Assembly: GCA_030411725.1 (NCBI GenBank)
Contig: MU839830.1
Location: 1,860,001 to 1,924,000, forward strand
DNA: 64,000 nt
Direction of reading: 5' to 3'
Source of the DNA: Echria macrotheca
Taxonomy: Eukaryota; Ascomycota; Sordariomycetes; Sordariales; Schizotheciaceae
Under the pieces are notes generated by a model. That model made no database searches and was not told where the DNA came from. It worked only from the letters and a program-made list of their open reading frames with translations. Positions within the stretch are counted from its first letter, which is position 1. Every line of letters starts with the position of its first letter. Below, piece by piece: positions 23,608 through 36,144 of this stretch. The translations under genes and the position numbers were made by a program.

Positions 23608-24990
23608 ATGTTTGAAGGCGAGACGGGAGTTGGAAGGGTGGTATCGGCCAATTTTGAAAATTTTTCTGCTTTCTGTTTGACACTGTGGAAGGTGCGACTG
23701 CCCAACTGCCAAGTACGGACCAAGAAACACAGGCACAAATGACACATGACGCGATGTGACGGTCCCGCAACGTTCAACTCAAGCTTTTGCCCTGGTCTCG
23801 CACGATCGGAAGATCGCCTCCATCCTTTGTTGATTCCGAACCATGCACGTCACTTGTCAACCCAAAAGCAAGATCCAGAAATCGACCAGTCTTGCTTTGC
23901 GCTCGCCCCCTTTATTTCGAGTACCAGTGTCCAGGGCGAGCGTTGCATTGGCTGGAGCAAACAAGAAAACCCGGAATAGCCTAAGGCCCCCTGGAGATCC
24001 CGCCACCTCTCGCCGCTCCCGTCGGAACTGCACCCCAGGAGAGCCAAGGGCCGAGCCCAAGAAAGCCATCATCTAGTTCCGCCGGAGTCGTTTGCATCCA
24101 TATGGAAATCTCGACGACCGAACCGAACCCCATCCAGCCACTCCAATCAAGCAGCGGGCCTCTATGCGACACAATGCAGTGTGCCAGCGTTGTATCCCGA
24201 CTCGAGAACATTTTGTTGGCTTCCGCTCGACGCAATATTTCGACACTGGTTCCATAGATTCGGCCTTCGATTACACAATGCCGAAGTGTGGCTTCATCTG
24301 AGGACGGTGTTATCGGCGCCGCGTCCGACCCGGGTTGGGATTCAGGGGTACGCAAGATGCGGTTAGGCCGTCCACCCACTACGCAATTGTTGTGTCCGCA
24401 TCTCTGTGTGCCCCTACTTTATGGCGGCAAGTCGGATGTGGCTGCAGATGCAATAAACACCAACCTTACCCATCAACCAGATCGCTCAATGAACGACGGT
24501 TGGACTTCAGCTTCGCATGCGACGGTCAGGCGCCATACGGCCGCGGTATCTTGTTCACTATTGGGTATTTCCCGACAGCTGGGTGACATCCAGAGCGCTC
24601 TATCACTATATGGATTGGTATTTGGACCCATGTAAAGGTTTAAATGCCCTCTAGACTTTGGCAAGTCCGCATTCTTCCCCTTCTGGACGCCTTTGGATCG
24701 TGCACTCGCCTCCGGCGCCGATCATGGCGGAGGCAATTACAACAAATCCGGGACCCTAAAAGGCCCTATTTTTGGATAGCTAATCTAAGCTTGAATCTTT
24801 GCCAATCCAGGCGTTCGGATTTGCTGTGTTGACACGGGTCGGCACTATGGGTAAATGGCAAAGACCCGCCCCAAAGAGCTTGGACAACCTGACATTGCGC
24901 TGGACGGCCAAAGTGGCGAGCGAAACTTACCACTATCACCTCCTCCAGCTTTATAGGTTAATGAAAATGCCGTCGACGAGGGAAGCTCCG
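23608..24990. other. Intergenic, no supported gene
   Basis: Between the FNT transporter and the DUF4360 gene. Several overlapping frames occur around 23800-24640 on both strands but none has motifs or bias. The right end is promoter of the DUF4360 gene. Confidence 0.4.
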
Positions 24991-25000
24991 CGTATATAAA
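24991..25000 (+). promoter_or_regulatory. TATA box of the DUF4360 gene
   Basis: CGTATATAAA stands about 130 bp before the ATG at 25128 in an otherwise GC-rich stretch, a strong core promoter match. Confidence 0.6.
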
Positions 25001-25127
25001 GCCCGAGGTCGCGAACCTGGTTCACCCCTTTTGGGATGCGCCTCCGATTTCTCAGAGACAACATACCGTTCCGAGCCGCGACGCCTAACCAAAGACCGAC
25101 AGCCACAGCAGAGAAACACTGACGAAA

Positions 25128-25780
25128 ATGGGTCTGCTTACGGGTTTCGCCGCGCTGCTTGCGGCGCCAGCAGTGGTCCTTGCCGCTTCGCCGCCGTCTC
25201 TCCCGACCATCACCAGCATCAGCTTCTCCGGGAATGGGTGCTCATCTAATCCCAAGTACTCTGGCAACTTCAACGACCTTCAGATTACCTATAACTCCTT
25301 CTCGGTGCAATATCCGGGCTCCCAACAAACGCAAAACTGCCAAGTGCACATCCAGGCCTCGGGCGGGACACCGGGCTGGCAATTTTCTATCCGAGACGTC
25401 CAGGTGACCGGACACGCCTATCTTACATCCGGCACGAATCTGGATTGGTTTTCGACCGTCTACTTCAGCCAAGACGCCGCCAACACTGTAAGCAAACGTG
25501 TTGCGTGTGATTTTCAAATGTTGAGCCTGAGCTGACGAAACGCTTTTTGCAGGGTTCGAAGCGGGACAGCTACCAGAACGATGGGTCCGGAACCATCAGC
25601 CAGGATGTCGTTCTCTTCAACGACCTCTCGGGCAACCGGGTGTGGTCGCCTTGCCTGGGCTCGGATGGCTATACCGGCATTCTGAACGTCAACTGGCGCG
25701 GGGCTTTGACTGGTGACGGGAGCAAAGCTTCGTTTGACGCCTGGTATCAGCGCTGGGATGTTGACTGGCGGAGGTGCTGA
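25128..25780 (+). CDS. Small secreted DUF4360 protein
   Basis: Two exons, 25128-25487 and 25553-25780 (GTAAGC donor, GAGCTGAC branch, TTTTTGCAG acceptor), giving 195 residues. Residues 1-20 (MGLLTGFAALLAAPAVVLA) form a signal peptide. The mature protein has the DUF4360 look: ITSISFSGNGCSSNP near the start, FNDLQITYNSF, NCQVHIQ, and the end WSPCLGSDGYTGILNVNWR. Four conserved-looking cysteines probably form disulfides. The family consists of small secreted beta-rich proteins common in ascomycetes and some bacteria, without an established activity that I know of. Strong TATA box and C/G-ending codons suggest good expression. An extracellular role in interaction with the environment is an inference. 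Confidence 0.88.
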
Positions 25781-28700
25781 GCATCTTGGGTGGTTTTATT
25801 TGTTCCCTGTATGATTTTATGTTGTCCAGATAGGATGGCAGCTTTTTGCCCCTTGTAAACGGAGCTGTATCGGCTCAAGGGGGACCCTAGGGGTCTTTAA
25901 TACCATTTGTCTCCGATCTACACGACTCGAGAGAGAGATGACGTCTAGAGAGATACATTACACCCCATTGTACGAGCTACATGAAGTTTACCTGTGCCCC
26001 ATGCGGAACCACCTTGCGCCAGCCCATCGGGATGCGCCGATGCGGCGTTGAAAGCTGCGCTACTGACGCCGGTTCGCTACCGATGGAAGCTACCCTGGGA
26101 AACTAAGGTATCCCGACGTAAGCCATTGCAAACCGTTATGAGGGAAATATCTTTGTATCCAAGTTGTAACCCAGTACCATCCTCGCGGGTTGAAACATCT
26201 CCACTCTGATGCTGAGCTCCCCCCACGAAGCAAACCCCCTCGGGACATTGTTGGACTGTGCTCGTATTCTGGAAAATGCATCTGCACGGAGCCTACATCA
26301 ACCACCCGTCGTGCAACAGCCTAGAAGAGATCAAAACGGTCCCCCAAAACACTTGCCGGCCGGGAGTGTGGAAAAGACGGGAGCCGGCAGGCAGCGGTCA
26401 GACTGCCGGTATGCATCCCACGAAGTGAGATGGGAATTGCAGACGCCAAGGGATGAGCAAGCACACACCTCCATACCTAACCACACAAAAACATCGATAT
26501 CTCGTCTGGCCCCAACATGGAATTATTGAATGCTACCCAAGAATAGCAGCCCTCGGTCTTTTGGAGTCTGGATGCCATTGTCCAGTGAGAATCCGTCCCG
26601 AGCATCCATCAGACAAACTCGCCCCCCGCGTTTTGCTTCTCTAGTTCTCACCGGCCGCGGGCATCCCACGCCGTTGCGACGCTCAGGTGTGCATGAATGG
26701 GTGGTCCAGCCGTTTTTTTCTGTCTGTTTCACCCTTTTTTTTTACGACTCGTCCTCGTGTGTGCGAAAGAGGAGCCACCTAGCTGCAGGTGTGGCAGGTC
26801 ACAAGATTCTTTTGTGGCGGGGCCTGGTCCTGGTCCTGAGAAGCGGTGAGACTCTGACTGGCCCGCGGGATGAGTGTGTGTGTGTATAGGTGCATGGAGG
26901 AGGGGTAGTATCGAATAATGTATAATGTATTACAATGGCCGTGAGAAACAATGTCTCTCTTGCGAAGAGGGGGGAAGCAACGTGGATACAAACAACGGCT
27001 TTCGGGGGCGTCCAAAAAATTCTCCATGTTAGCTAGCGGCTGCTTTACTCCGATGCACTCTCTTGCAGCAAGCTTGATTCTTAATTCTTGGGTTTCTTAT
27101 TGAGCTTTAGCGTCCTGCTCACCGGTCTTTTGCGTGCTCACCCAGGATGACCAGTTCCAAGCGTCGGAGTCTCTTCTCTAGGAAGCTGCCTGGTTCATCC
27201 CCCGCTCGCATCAGCACGCAGATCAGTTAAAAATCTTCCCCTCTACATGTGTAACTGCGGTATTTCTCCTCATTTCCATTTTTTTCGTAACACGAGGTCG
27301 AGGTTACCGGGATGATAGCTCCGCCCCTCGAAGCTTGAAAGAGGAGGTGAGGGAGGGGTAGCTCCGACCTTGGCTCGACCGAGAGCTCCAACCTCCTCCC
27401 ACCTTACCTCCCAGGTCCAACCGCTGGGCAAGGTATGTGACAGATGGCAGGTCGGCCGCGGCTGGGAGTGTTCGGCTGCATCCGCATTCTATGTGTACGA
27501 CTCGATGTGGGGGGAGAAACGAGGAAAAATACCCATCTCCACATATTCATGAAGGTGCATCGTGGGTCCGGATGACTGCCTTCGGAAAGACCAGAGGCCT
27601 CCGATATTGCACAAAACTACGGGTCTTTTATGAGTTGATATCTTCCAGAAACTTCAACTTGTGCGTCTCTGAACCCTCACTTGGAATTCGTGTTGTGGTG
27701 AATCTAAGATCCCAAGCCTGGCGTGGGAAGTGTCAACTTGGGCTCGACGTTGCGAAAGGGCTCGCCACATAATGTGGCAACGAACAAACACGCAGACCGT
27801 CGGTGTGTGACAGGCATCAAAAGCGAGTTGCGCATGCTCGTGGCAAAGGAGCTAACCCCCGCCAAGAGATAACAGGTCGTTGAGACGTTCCTCCACAATC
27901 TCTGCTGCATGCTGCATGCTGCAATGCTGCATGCAACCAAGATCGACACTGTCTGGCCTCCAACCCAGCAGCAAACCTGATTCACCGGCGCCTGCCCACG
28001 CATCACACGGCCCACACCCGATGGGAGAATATTTCCCATGCTGCCGGGTACTGCTTTCGGGTTTCCCGATTTACAATTGCCGTCGGACATGGCGTGGCTG
28101 TGTAAACAGCAGCAACTCGTCGACCGAGTATCAACAACCTGCGTAAATCAGTTCCGCAATCTCGATGGTTCGATGGCAAATCGACGCGATGTGGTGCTCG
28201 GGGCGATGAGGGTTGTCGTGTTGTTGCACACATGCAACATCGAGGGTCCGCCCCTCTTGCTGCCGCCCGGGAATCGGATGCGGATCAGGGAGGCTCGGCA
28301 ATCGCCACACATGCCTCGCACTCTTGTGTCGAGGATTGGGTGCCAGAAAGAACCGGCCCGACCAGACTAGATGAGCTGGACCCGTCCACCAGGCCGCCGC
28401 CCATCCGCTCGAGGTAGTGGCAGGTAGATTGCTAGCGCCGCATGGCGTGCGGTGTACCCCCGTCTTATCTCGGCGGGTGTCAACATGCACGTCCTGTACC
28501 AGACGATACATCTGTGTAGTGTTGTGTAGGTAAGACGAATGCGTTGCCGCCGTTGCGCCCACCGACTTTGAGGCCATCCCGCGTGTATCAAGAAATCCTC
28601 CTGTGGATCCTCTTATCGAAATCCGGTGGACACCCATCCACCTCTGACCGCCCATCGTCCATGTGCAAGCGCCTGTGGTGGTTGGAGGAGGCGGGAGGTC

Positions 28701-28914
28701 GCTTCCTCCCATATTTAAGAAGCACGGTCTGAGCTCCAGCATGGCGCCTTCCATCGTCTGAACGTCGTGTTGTGGGTCTTGCATCAGGCGGATTGGTTTT
28801 GGTTTTGGCGGCGAGGGCTGTTTGCAACTTTGTCTGCTCGCACTCGTCCTCCGGCGTTGCTGGTTAGCCCAACCGCCCACGAGCCCAAGTCGCCCTCCCG
28901 GAACAGTGAACGGG
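25781..28914. other. Long intergenic region upstream of the MATE gene
   Basis: No supported gene over about 3.1 kb. A cluster of overlapping TGCATGC words lies at about 27903-27935. Pyrimidine-rich and purine-rich patches near 26720-26750 and 26880-26890 look like leader or UTR-type sequence. Minus-strand frame 28131-28940 overlaps the MATE start and lacks motifs. Confidence 0.4.
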
Positions 28915-31078
28915 ATGTCCCCAGCTCCTCTCCCCATCAAGTCGAACCGCTACCATGACCGCACCTCGGAGCACCCGTTTCTCTCCTCTTCCTACCTCTC
29001 GGCTTCCCCCATAGCTCACGAGATCCTCGCCAGAGATTTGGCCGAATGCTTCGACCATGACGACGACTACGCTGATGGAGAGGATTCCGACTCCCTCTCA
29101 GAGTTCGACCACGACCTGATAGAAGCTCCTCTGGGAGCTCCTCTGATGTCACGCCCCAGCGGTGTCGCCTACGGCACGCTTCGCCCTACCATTGCTGCCG
29201 AAGTCCCAGGCACGCCGGCTCTGAACCCTCGCGATCTCGCAGAGTCACGCCATGCAGAACGCAGCTTGCTTCGCGATAACCACATCATCCCGCCCAAGCA
29301 CCGTCGCCCGTTTGAGGAATCGGCATGGAAGAAGCTCTACCGCCGGCTGTTCAGCACCAAGGTTCCCGTCTCCATCTCCGACGACTCCGACGACGACGTT
29401 TTCGGACCCACCCTTTCGCGTGTTTCTACCAAAGCGCTAGAGACCACGCCTCTGCTTCAAACAGACAGCGGGTATGCGTCACCGACCGACAGCGAGCAGC
29501 AGATGCAATGGGAAGCAGCCGTAGCGGCCAACATCCTCAAGACGACGTGGCAGCGCGAGGCGCAGACCCTGACGCAGTATTCCCGCTCATTGATCGTCAC
29601 ATTCCTCCTGCACTACTCGGTCACGGTCACGTCGGTTTTCACTGTTGGGCGTATCGGCCGCCTCGAGCTCGGCGCCGTGAGCCTGGCAACCATGACGGCA
29701 AACATCACCTGTTACGCGCCTGTACAGGGCCTGTCGACATGCCTGGATACGCTTTGTGCGCAGGCCTACGGCTCGGGCCACAAGAGGCTGGTTGGTCTCC
29801 AGCTTCAGCGCATGACGTATCTACTGTGGATGCTCCTCGTGCCGATCGTTGTGCTCTGGTGGTTTTCGGGGCGTGTCCTGGGCAGCATGATACCGGACGC
29901 TGACACTGCGGCCATGGCAGGGCTGTATCTTCGGGTGCTGATCTTGGGAACCCCGGGGGTGGCGGCATTCGAGAGCGGAAAAAGGTTCGTTCAGGCCCAG
30001 GGCCTGTTCCATGCGACCACTTTTGTGCTGCTGGTCGGCGCACCACTCAACATCTTGGCCAACTGGTTGCTTGTGTGGAAGTTCGGTCTCGGCTTTCCTG
30101 GGGCAGCTGCTGCCGTGGTGTTTACGCAGAACCTCCTACCGTTTCTTCTGTTCCTCTACGTCCGATTCGTAGAAGGAATGGAGTGCTGGGATGGATTGAC
30201 TTGGAGGGCATTTTCCAACTGGGGTGAGTGACATACCTTTTTTTTTTTTTTTTTTTTTTTTTGAATCTTCATGATGCTGACTGTTTAGGCCCAATGATCA
30301 AACTAGCTCTCCCGGGAATGATCATGGTCGAGGCGCAATACTTCGCCTTTGAGGTTTTGACGCTGGCTGCCAGCCAGTTTGGCAGCGCGCATCTTGCTGC
30401 CCAGAGCGTTCTGGTGACAGTCACGTCTACCACGTTCAATATCCCGTTTCCACTCTCCATCGCTGCCTCAACTCGTGTGGCAAATCTAATCGGAGCAAGA
30501 CTCAGCGGCGCTGCGAGGACCAGTGCCAAAGTGGTAAGCACGTTCCACCCCTAGTTTTGGTACTGAGGACTGACAATGATAGGCTCTTATCGCTGGCTGT
30601 CTTGTTGGTGTCTTCAACTTGACTCTGCTCAGCAGTCTGCGGTTCAAATTGCCGTACCTATTTACCAACGACGAGGAAGTGGCCTCGATCGTGTCTCAAG
30701 TCCTACCTATCTGTGCTGTCCTCCAGATCTTTGATTCCCTTGCGGCCATATCGCACGGGCTTCTCCGGGGGATTGGCAGGCAGGGAATCGGAGGCTGGAC
30801 GAATCTCGGGTCGTACTACCTGGTGGCACTGCCCATTTCCTTTTCGACGGGATGGTGTCTCGGATGGAAATTGGAGGGCCTCTGGTTTGGTGTAGCCATT
30901 GGTCTTGCAGTGTGAGTTACATTTGCCCTTTCTCTTGACTGAACAAGGGTGGCTAACGTTATTCAGTGTATCCTCGGTTGAGCTTTGGTATCTCCACAAC
31001 GCAGATTGGGAGCACGCGGTGGAGGAGGCTGAGATGCGGTTGCGGTCCGACGAGATGCACCACGTGGAGTTTAAGTAG
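28915..31078 (+). CDS. MATE-family multidrug/toxic compound extrusion carrier
   Basis: Four exons: 28915-30223, 30289-30533, 30583-30911 and 30967-31078, giving 664 residues. The first 190 residues or so are hydrophilic, acidic and Ser/Pro-rich, a cytosolic N-terminal extension usual for fungal MATE proteins. Then follow twelve hydrophobic helices in two halves. The MATE signatures are visible as CYAPVQGLSTCLDTLCAQAYGSG, LNILANWLLVWK, and in the second half AQSVLVTVTSTTFNIPFPLSIAASTRVANLIGA (positions spread over several helices). Family members at the plasma or vacuolar membrane export drugs and organic cations by H+ or Na+ antiport; yeast ERC1 is a distant relative. Substrate is unknown. 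Intron 1 carries a run of 25 T. The ATG at 28915 is the first ATG in frame. Its 3' end converges on the MFS gene. Confidence 0.92.
30238..30262 (+). repeat. T25 homopolymer in intron 1 of the MATE gene
   Basis: Twenty-five consecutive T residues lie between the GTGAGT donor at 30224 and the CTGACTG branch region before the acceptor at 30288. Such a tract may vary in length between isolates or be a sequencing artefact. Confidence 0.9.
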
Positions 31079-32024
31079 TTGAGCATAGAAAGGGTCTGGC
31101 GTTTATGACTGCATTTTTCATTTGGGGTGTCCTGTTAGGTATATTTTTGGGCTCTAGTACGGCGGCCTGTTCATGCATATTGCAGACAATGAGATCATTT
31201 TTGCGGTTATCAAAAGCCCATACGTCTCTGTTTACTCATTCCTTGCCATACTTGCTGCTTAGTCTGTTGCGTTCTAGGTATCACTACCGTCTTGTCTACG
31301 AGAACTAGGCTGCTATTTTCCAGGTAGTGGGGTACCCAAAGGGTCCTCAGATCTTGGGACAAATCAAGACTGACCTAGTGGAACTGTTGACTGCCAGACA
31401 TTGTAGGGGAGCCAGTACACTCCCTCTTCCCGGGCTACAGCTTGATATAGATACAAGGGGAAGATTCGAAATCCCCCAGTCAAAGTGAGAACTCAACAAG
31501 CAGCGATGCAAATCGTGTGTCCTGTGTTCAAAAATATTCCGTCTCGAGATATCGGCTGGAAATTTTGATTTAGGGATATGCGGATGCCTTGTTGCTCCAT
31601 CCTCCTCGAGTACATGGTAGCAGCTGCCCGCAATCAGAACTCAGTTCTGTCAAACGACCGCCAAGTCACCTGGAAACATTTCAAAGTCAAACTGTGAAGT
31701 TACAAGTATTTCCAAATTTTAATGGGTATCTATCAATCATCTTCCCCTAGTCAAGGTATCTGCAGCAACCAAAACCGACAGCATCATCCAAAAGCCAAAC
31801 CCTCAGACGCCGTCGGTCGTTCCTGTGCCGTGTAACCTTGTAACCCCGTCCCTATTCCATGCAAAAGGTATATACAATTAATGAAGAAAAGAAAGGAAAG
31901 TATGTCTGATGGATGACGAGTGAAAAGAAGGATCGTCATCCAAGTTGTCGGGGTCGACATCCATTCAAGATGGATACCAAGCAAAGTCGTGTCTTTTGTG
32001 GCGGCAGCTGCAGCGATGGCACGC
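31079..32024. other. Convergent 3' region between MATE and MFS genes
   Basis: Moderately AT-rich with short frames only. Contains the 3' UTRs of both flanking genes; nothing else is seen. Confidence 0.5.
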
Positions 32025-33881
32025 TTACGGATTCACGTAGCTCATCGCCCGCTCCAGATCAAGCTGGTCAGGATGACGAATCGCCGCCGGATCCCGCTCC
32101 TTGGTCTTCTCGAAATCGCTCTCTACACCGCTCACTGGCTCCTCGTCGCCGCTGTACGCGTACTTGCTCCTCGCGCGGATGCGTGCACCGAAGAACCAGA
32201 ACAGGAAAGGAATGCCGCAGCAGGCAAGGCCAATGAAGGCAAGCAGCGTCGTGGCCCACTGGTCATTGAGGCGGTCGTACATTTGCTCGGTGAACAGGAC
32301 GACACCAGCGCCCCAGAAGGATCGGATGAATGTCTTGGCGGCAAGGGCCGAGGCGGCCTGGTGCTGGTACGAGTCGACCAAGTAGTTGTTGGCGGCGTTA
32401 TACAGAAAGATGAAGCCAAAGCCGACGGGGAGACCGGCGAGACATGGTCCGACCCAGGTCAGACGCTCAAATGAGGTCCAGGCGAAGATGAACAGTCCCA
32501 TGGGGACGAACCAGCAGCTCAGCATCATGGGGATCAGGCGGATTTCGGCGGGCGGCTTGCCGTTGTGCTTGCGGACCATCATCATGTAGTGCTTATTGAC
32601 CCAGGGGGAGCACATGGCTGACAGCACGACGCCTACGGCCAGCGGGATGAACATGAGGCCCGTGATGCCGGCCGAGTAGCCCTTGCGCTTCTGGAAGACA
32701 ATGGGGTAGGCGACGAAGAACATATACAGCAGCCCGTACAGGACCGACATGTAGAGGCTGATGAGGAGGACAATGAGCTCGCGGAATAGCAGCTGGAAGG
32801 GGCGGATCATGAAAACGCCCAGCCGCGCAGTAAAGGGACGCGTGTCAAGCTCCTGCTCGGTGACGTGCGAGTTGTCGTTCGTGGTCTTGCGTAGCTTCTT
32901 GGCGCGTCGGAGGAGGATCGTCGGTGCGTACGTCTCGGGCACGGTGAAGGTGATGAGGATCCAGACGACACCAGACAAGATCAGCTGGATCCAGTACAGC
33001 CAGCGCCAGCCGGCGGCGTCGGCCAGGAAACCGCCGACCAGGGGGCCGATCGCGGGACCGATGAAAGGGGCAGCGGAGAAGGCTGCCATCGGCACACCGC
33101 GCTCCTCATTCCTCCACAGGTCTGACAGGGTGCCGCCGACCAAAGTCATGGGTGCTGAGAAGGCGATGCCGTCGATGGCGCGGCACACAATGAGTGTTGC
33201 AAAGTTCTTGGCGACGGCACAGGGGATGACGAAAACGACAGCCAACAAGAGAGTCGATGCGCTGATGTTTTGGTCAGTACAGTTCGAAGTGGACATTCCA
33301 CGGCGGGCTATCAAAACTTACTAGATAACCTGTCTCCCGTACACCTCAGACAGAGGAGCGAAAATCATGGGCCCGACACCGAAGCCGACGACGAAGACCG
33401 AGATGCTAACCAAGGCGGCCTCGTAGCTCACGTTGAACTCCTCGGCGACGCCGGGGATGTCGGCCGTGATGACACTTGATGCGAAGGCCACCACGAAGCA
33501 GGTCACGGCGACGATCATGGTGCAGTACCACTTGTACGCCTTGGACCAGTTCTTGGGGTTTTCCGGATCGCCCTCGGAGAACTGGACCAGCTTGTAGTCG
33601 TGGCGTGTGTCGAACTGGCCGCTCCCCTGAAGCTTTCCTTCCTTGCTGGCCCCGTTGGCATCGTGGTGGCTGTTCGGGTTGGGTGAAGGCACGGCTGTCG
33701 AGGTGCTCCCGTCTGAGTCTGGGGAAGCCGGCATCGCTACTGAACTAGATTCTCTCGCGGGGTCCGCGTGAAACGGCGGTGGGGGGTTCTGGCTGTAGTG
33801 CGCATCGTGTCCATCTTCCAGCACGGCATCGAGGTCGGGATATGGGGGTACTCTGCCCAGGTTGGTTGCTCGGTCGTCCAT
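32025..33881 (-). CDS. MFS drug:H+ antiporter (DHA1 type)
   Basis: Two exons, 33881-33322 and 33261-32025 (GTAAGT donor, GTACTGACC branch, ATCAG acceptor), giving 598 residues. The N-terminal 115 residues are hydrophilic and Pro/Ser-rich. Helix 1 starts after NPKNWSKAYKWY, a phrase typical of fungal DHA1 exporters. Motif A appears as APLSEVYGRQVIYAS across the splice junction. The motif C region is GPAIGPLVGGFLADAAGWRW. Later PMMLSCWFVPMGLFIFAW and GPCLAGLPVGFGFIFLYNAANNYLVDSY match the fungal polyamine/fluconazole-type exporters. Twelve transmembrane helices are expected. It probably exports toxic compounds or polyamines at the plasma membrane. A MATE carrier follows on the opposite strand, so two efflux genes adjoin. 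The C-terminus is acidic and cytosolic. Confidence 0.93.
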
Positions 33882-36144
33882 GGTCTCAGCCAGTCTGTTT
33901 GGATCGCAGTCGAGAGGAAAGCCGAAGGAGGCAGAGGGAGGTAGATATTAGAGAAGGAGTGGAGATGTCGAAAGGGGAAGGGTAAGAACGAAAGACACCC
34001 AGCCGGATAACCCCTTGAACCAACTTTTTGTTGCTACTGCGCTATTTCTGCCGCCATTATGACGGACGGCATCCCTGGGTATATATGTTTTTACCTCCTG
34101 TATCCGGTCTTTGCTCGGTTGTCATTCGGCAATACCAGCTCCATCGACCTTTCTCGCATCCATGCGAAGATCATCAACGACGCGAGCACGAATAATAACC
34201 CTGCAGCCTACCACCCCGCCCAACCAGTCCCGGGCTTCATGTTCGGTGGGGTTGTGGATGCGGGTATGGTGGCGACGGCGGATGCTTCTCTGCAACAAGC
34301 ACATGGCCGCCGTCGACCGCAGGACAAGTGAGTCAGCCACCAATCCGGCGACCGGGAACCTTCCGGGACCCCCCCTGGCTTGGTCCGGCATCGGGTGGTG
34401 GATCGGGCGAGAGGCCGACGTGATTGGATGGAAGCCTCGGCATCGCGACTGTCACGTTAAGCGCGAAATCGAGATGTACACCATCTCGCGCTCGCTCACC
34501 ACAACAACGAACTGGTGAAGACCCGTTCGCAGAATAAATGGGGCAGCCCCTTGTGTTGGGACGGTCGAAGCGGTTCCCATCGGCAAAACTTCGCCCGAAC
34601 ATACTTGTATGTCGAGATCGAAACAACCTTGACCTGGAGTTTTGGGGTAGCTTCCTCCAAGTCGACATGTTATATGCGTATTCCGAATATCAGTCTTCGA
34701 CAACTATGCGCGTTTGTCAATGAGGTTTCGCTGTTCGAAAAAAGTTTGGCAGAAAGAGCGTGGGAGATGCTTGTTCGTCGGATGATCGAATCGCTTGGCA
34801 TCAAACCGTGATGTCATCGACGACCCCGTTTCCTTCTGCATGGAACACCTTCATCTTCCAGGGTCCACCTTCTTATGAGAAGGATTAAAGGGCTTTCGTG
34901 TCCGAGCAACGACGCTCCCGCTTCCTTTGCGGAGCTGAGTGAGGGCAGGGAAGCCGCAGGCGTGCGGTTGCTGCGTCAGGCTGCTGCGTCCGTAGCAGAT
35001 ATTCCCGTGAAGCTCGAGAGGACGCCGAAAGACTTGGTGCTGAAAACGAGTTGTCGCGGTCTTTCGGAAACCCAGGGCGCGTTTTGCATGCTGACCGCAT
35101 GTCGTGAAGCTGGGGTGCTGCTTCCCGGCCCGGCGGTCCAGCTGTTGCAGTGGTGCTGTGGCAATGATCGGACGAGTGGAGCACCTCGAGAGCCGAACAC
35201 GCCCGAGTCACGAACGACCGAGCTGGGCTCGCCTTCCGAACAAATTTTATATCTGCAATCATTCCGCTGCTCAAGTCACCCTTAGTTACAGAGCCGAACA
35301 CAGGCTGCATCGGTTTTCTCGTCGAGGGCAGGCTGCTTGGATCAACTGTGTCCCTTCGCTGGATCGACGGACTCTGGCTAGAATCCGTCAATTTAACGGA
35401 ACACACAGTCGATCTAACTGCCCCGGTCGAGGGCGGACCGGTCGAGAACCATTAGCGGACCGGAGACGCAAGGTCGCTTCCGGGTCTTGGCCCGTGTGCG
35501 AAGCCTTCGGGCCCTTCGGGAGCGTTTGGCTTGGCATCTTGGCTCCCGGAACGTCCGTCTGGAGGTTCAGAAGTTTGACTGCTTGACAAGCTGACCACTA
35601 ATAACAAGAGGCTTGTCTGTTGGGTTGTGTCAGTGTGCGTTGTTCGCGCTGGACCGACACGTCTTTTAGGACCCAGCTGCTTTCTGTGCTTACCTGAGTT
35701 GCCTGGTCTCCATTTCCCACGTCCAAGAAGAGTTCCCCCGGTTAGGTAGGGAGAGGGTCACTGGCTCAAACCATGTCAGCTCTGGTCGTCCCGTGGTGTC
35801 AGAGATGACGATTGTCTGGATATTTTACCAGTTTTTCCCACCACGCCGCTCGTGTGTGAATTGTCCTTCCCTTTCAAGCAGGAGCGGGAGACGTGCAAGT
35901 GGAAGGGTGGAGTCGCTGAAGTTTTCAGGATGGGTTAGGGTTGTCCCTTGTCACGTGAGAGCTCTGATTACGGGAACCGTAATTCGCTTCCCCATTTCGA
36001 GCTGGAATTCCCCGCCGTGTCAATTCGCGTCTCGACGCGAAACTTGATCGCCTTTGGAGGGCTGCCGTGTTGCGCGGCTACGTTTTTGATAATTAGGAAG
36101 ACGTATGAAATCATTCCATCATACCGCACTGGACTCTCGCGAAA
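33882..36144. other. Divergent intergenic region, MFS and zinc-finger/DUF3237 genes
   Basis: Contains the 5' regions of both flanking genes. Short frames on both strands (for example 34885-35406 minus and 35104-35586 plus) lack motifs. No RNA gene or repeat was identified. Confidence 0.4.

Noticed and set aside
28131..28940. Minus-strand frame of 269 codons
   Set aside because: Low-complexity, no motif, overlaps the start of the MATE gene.
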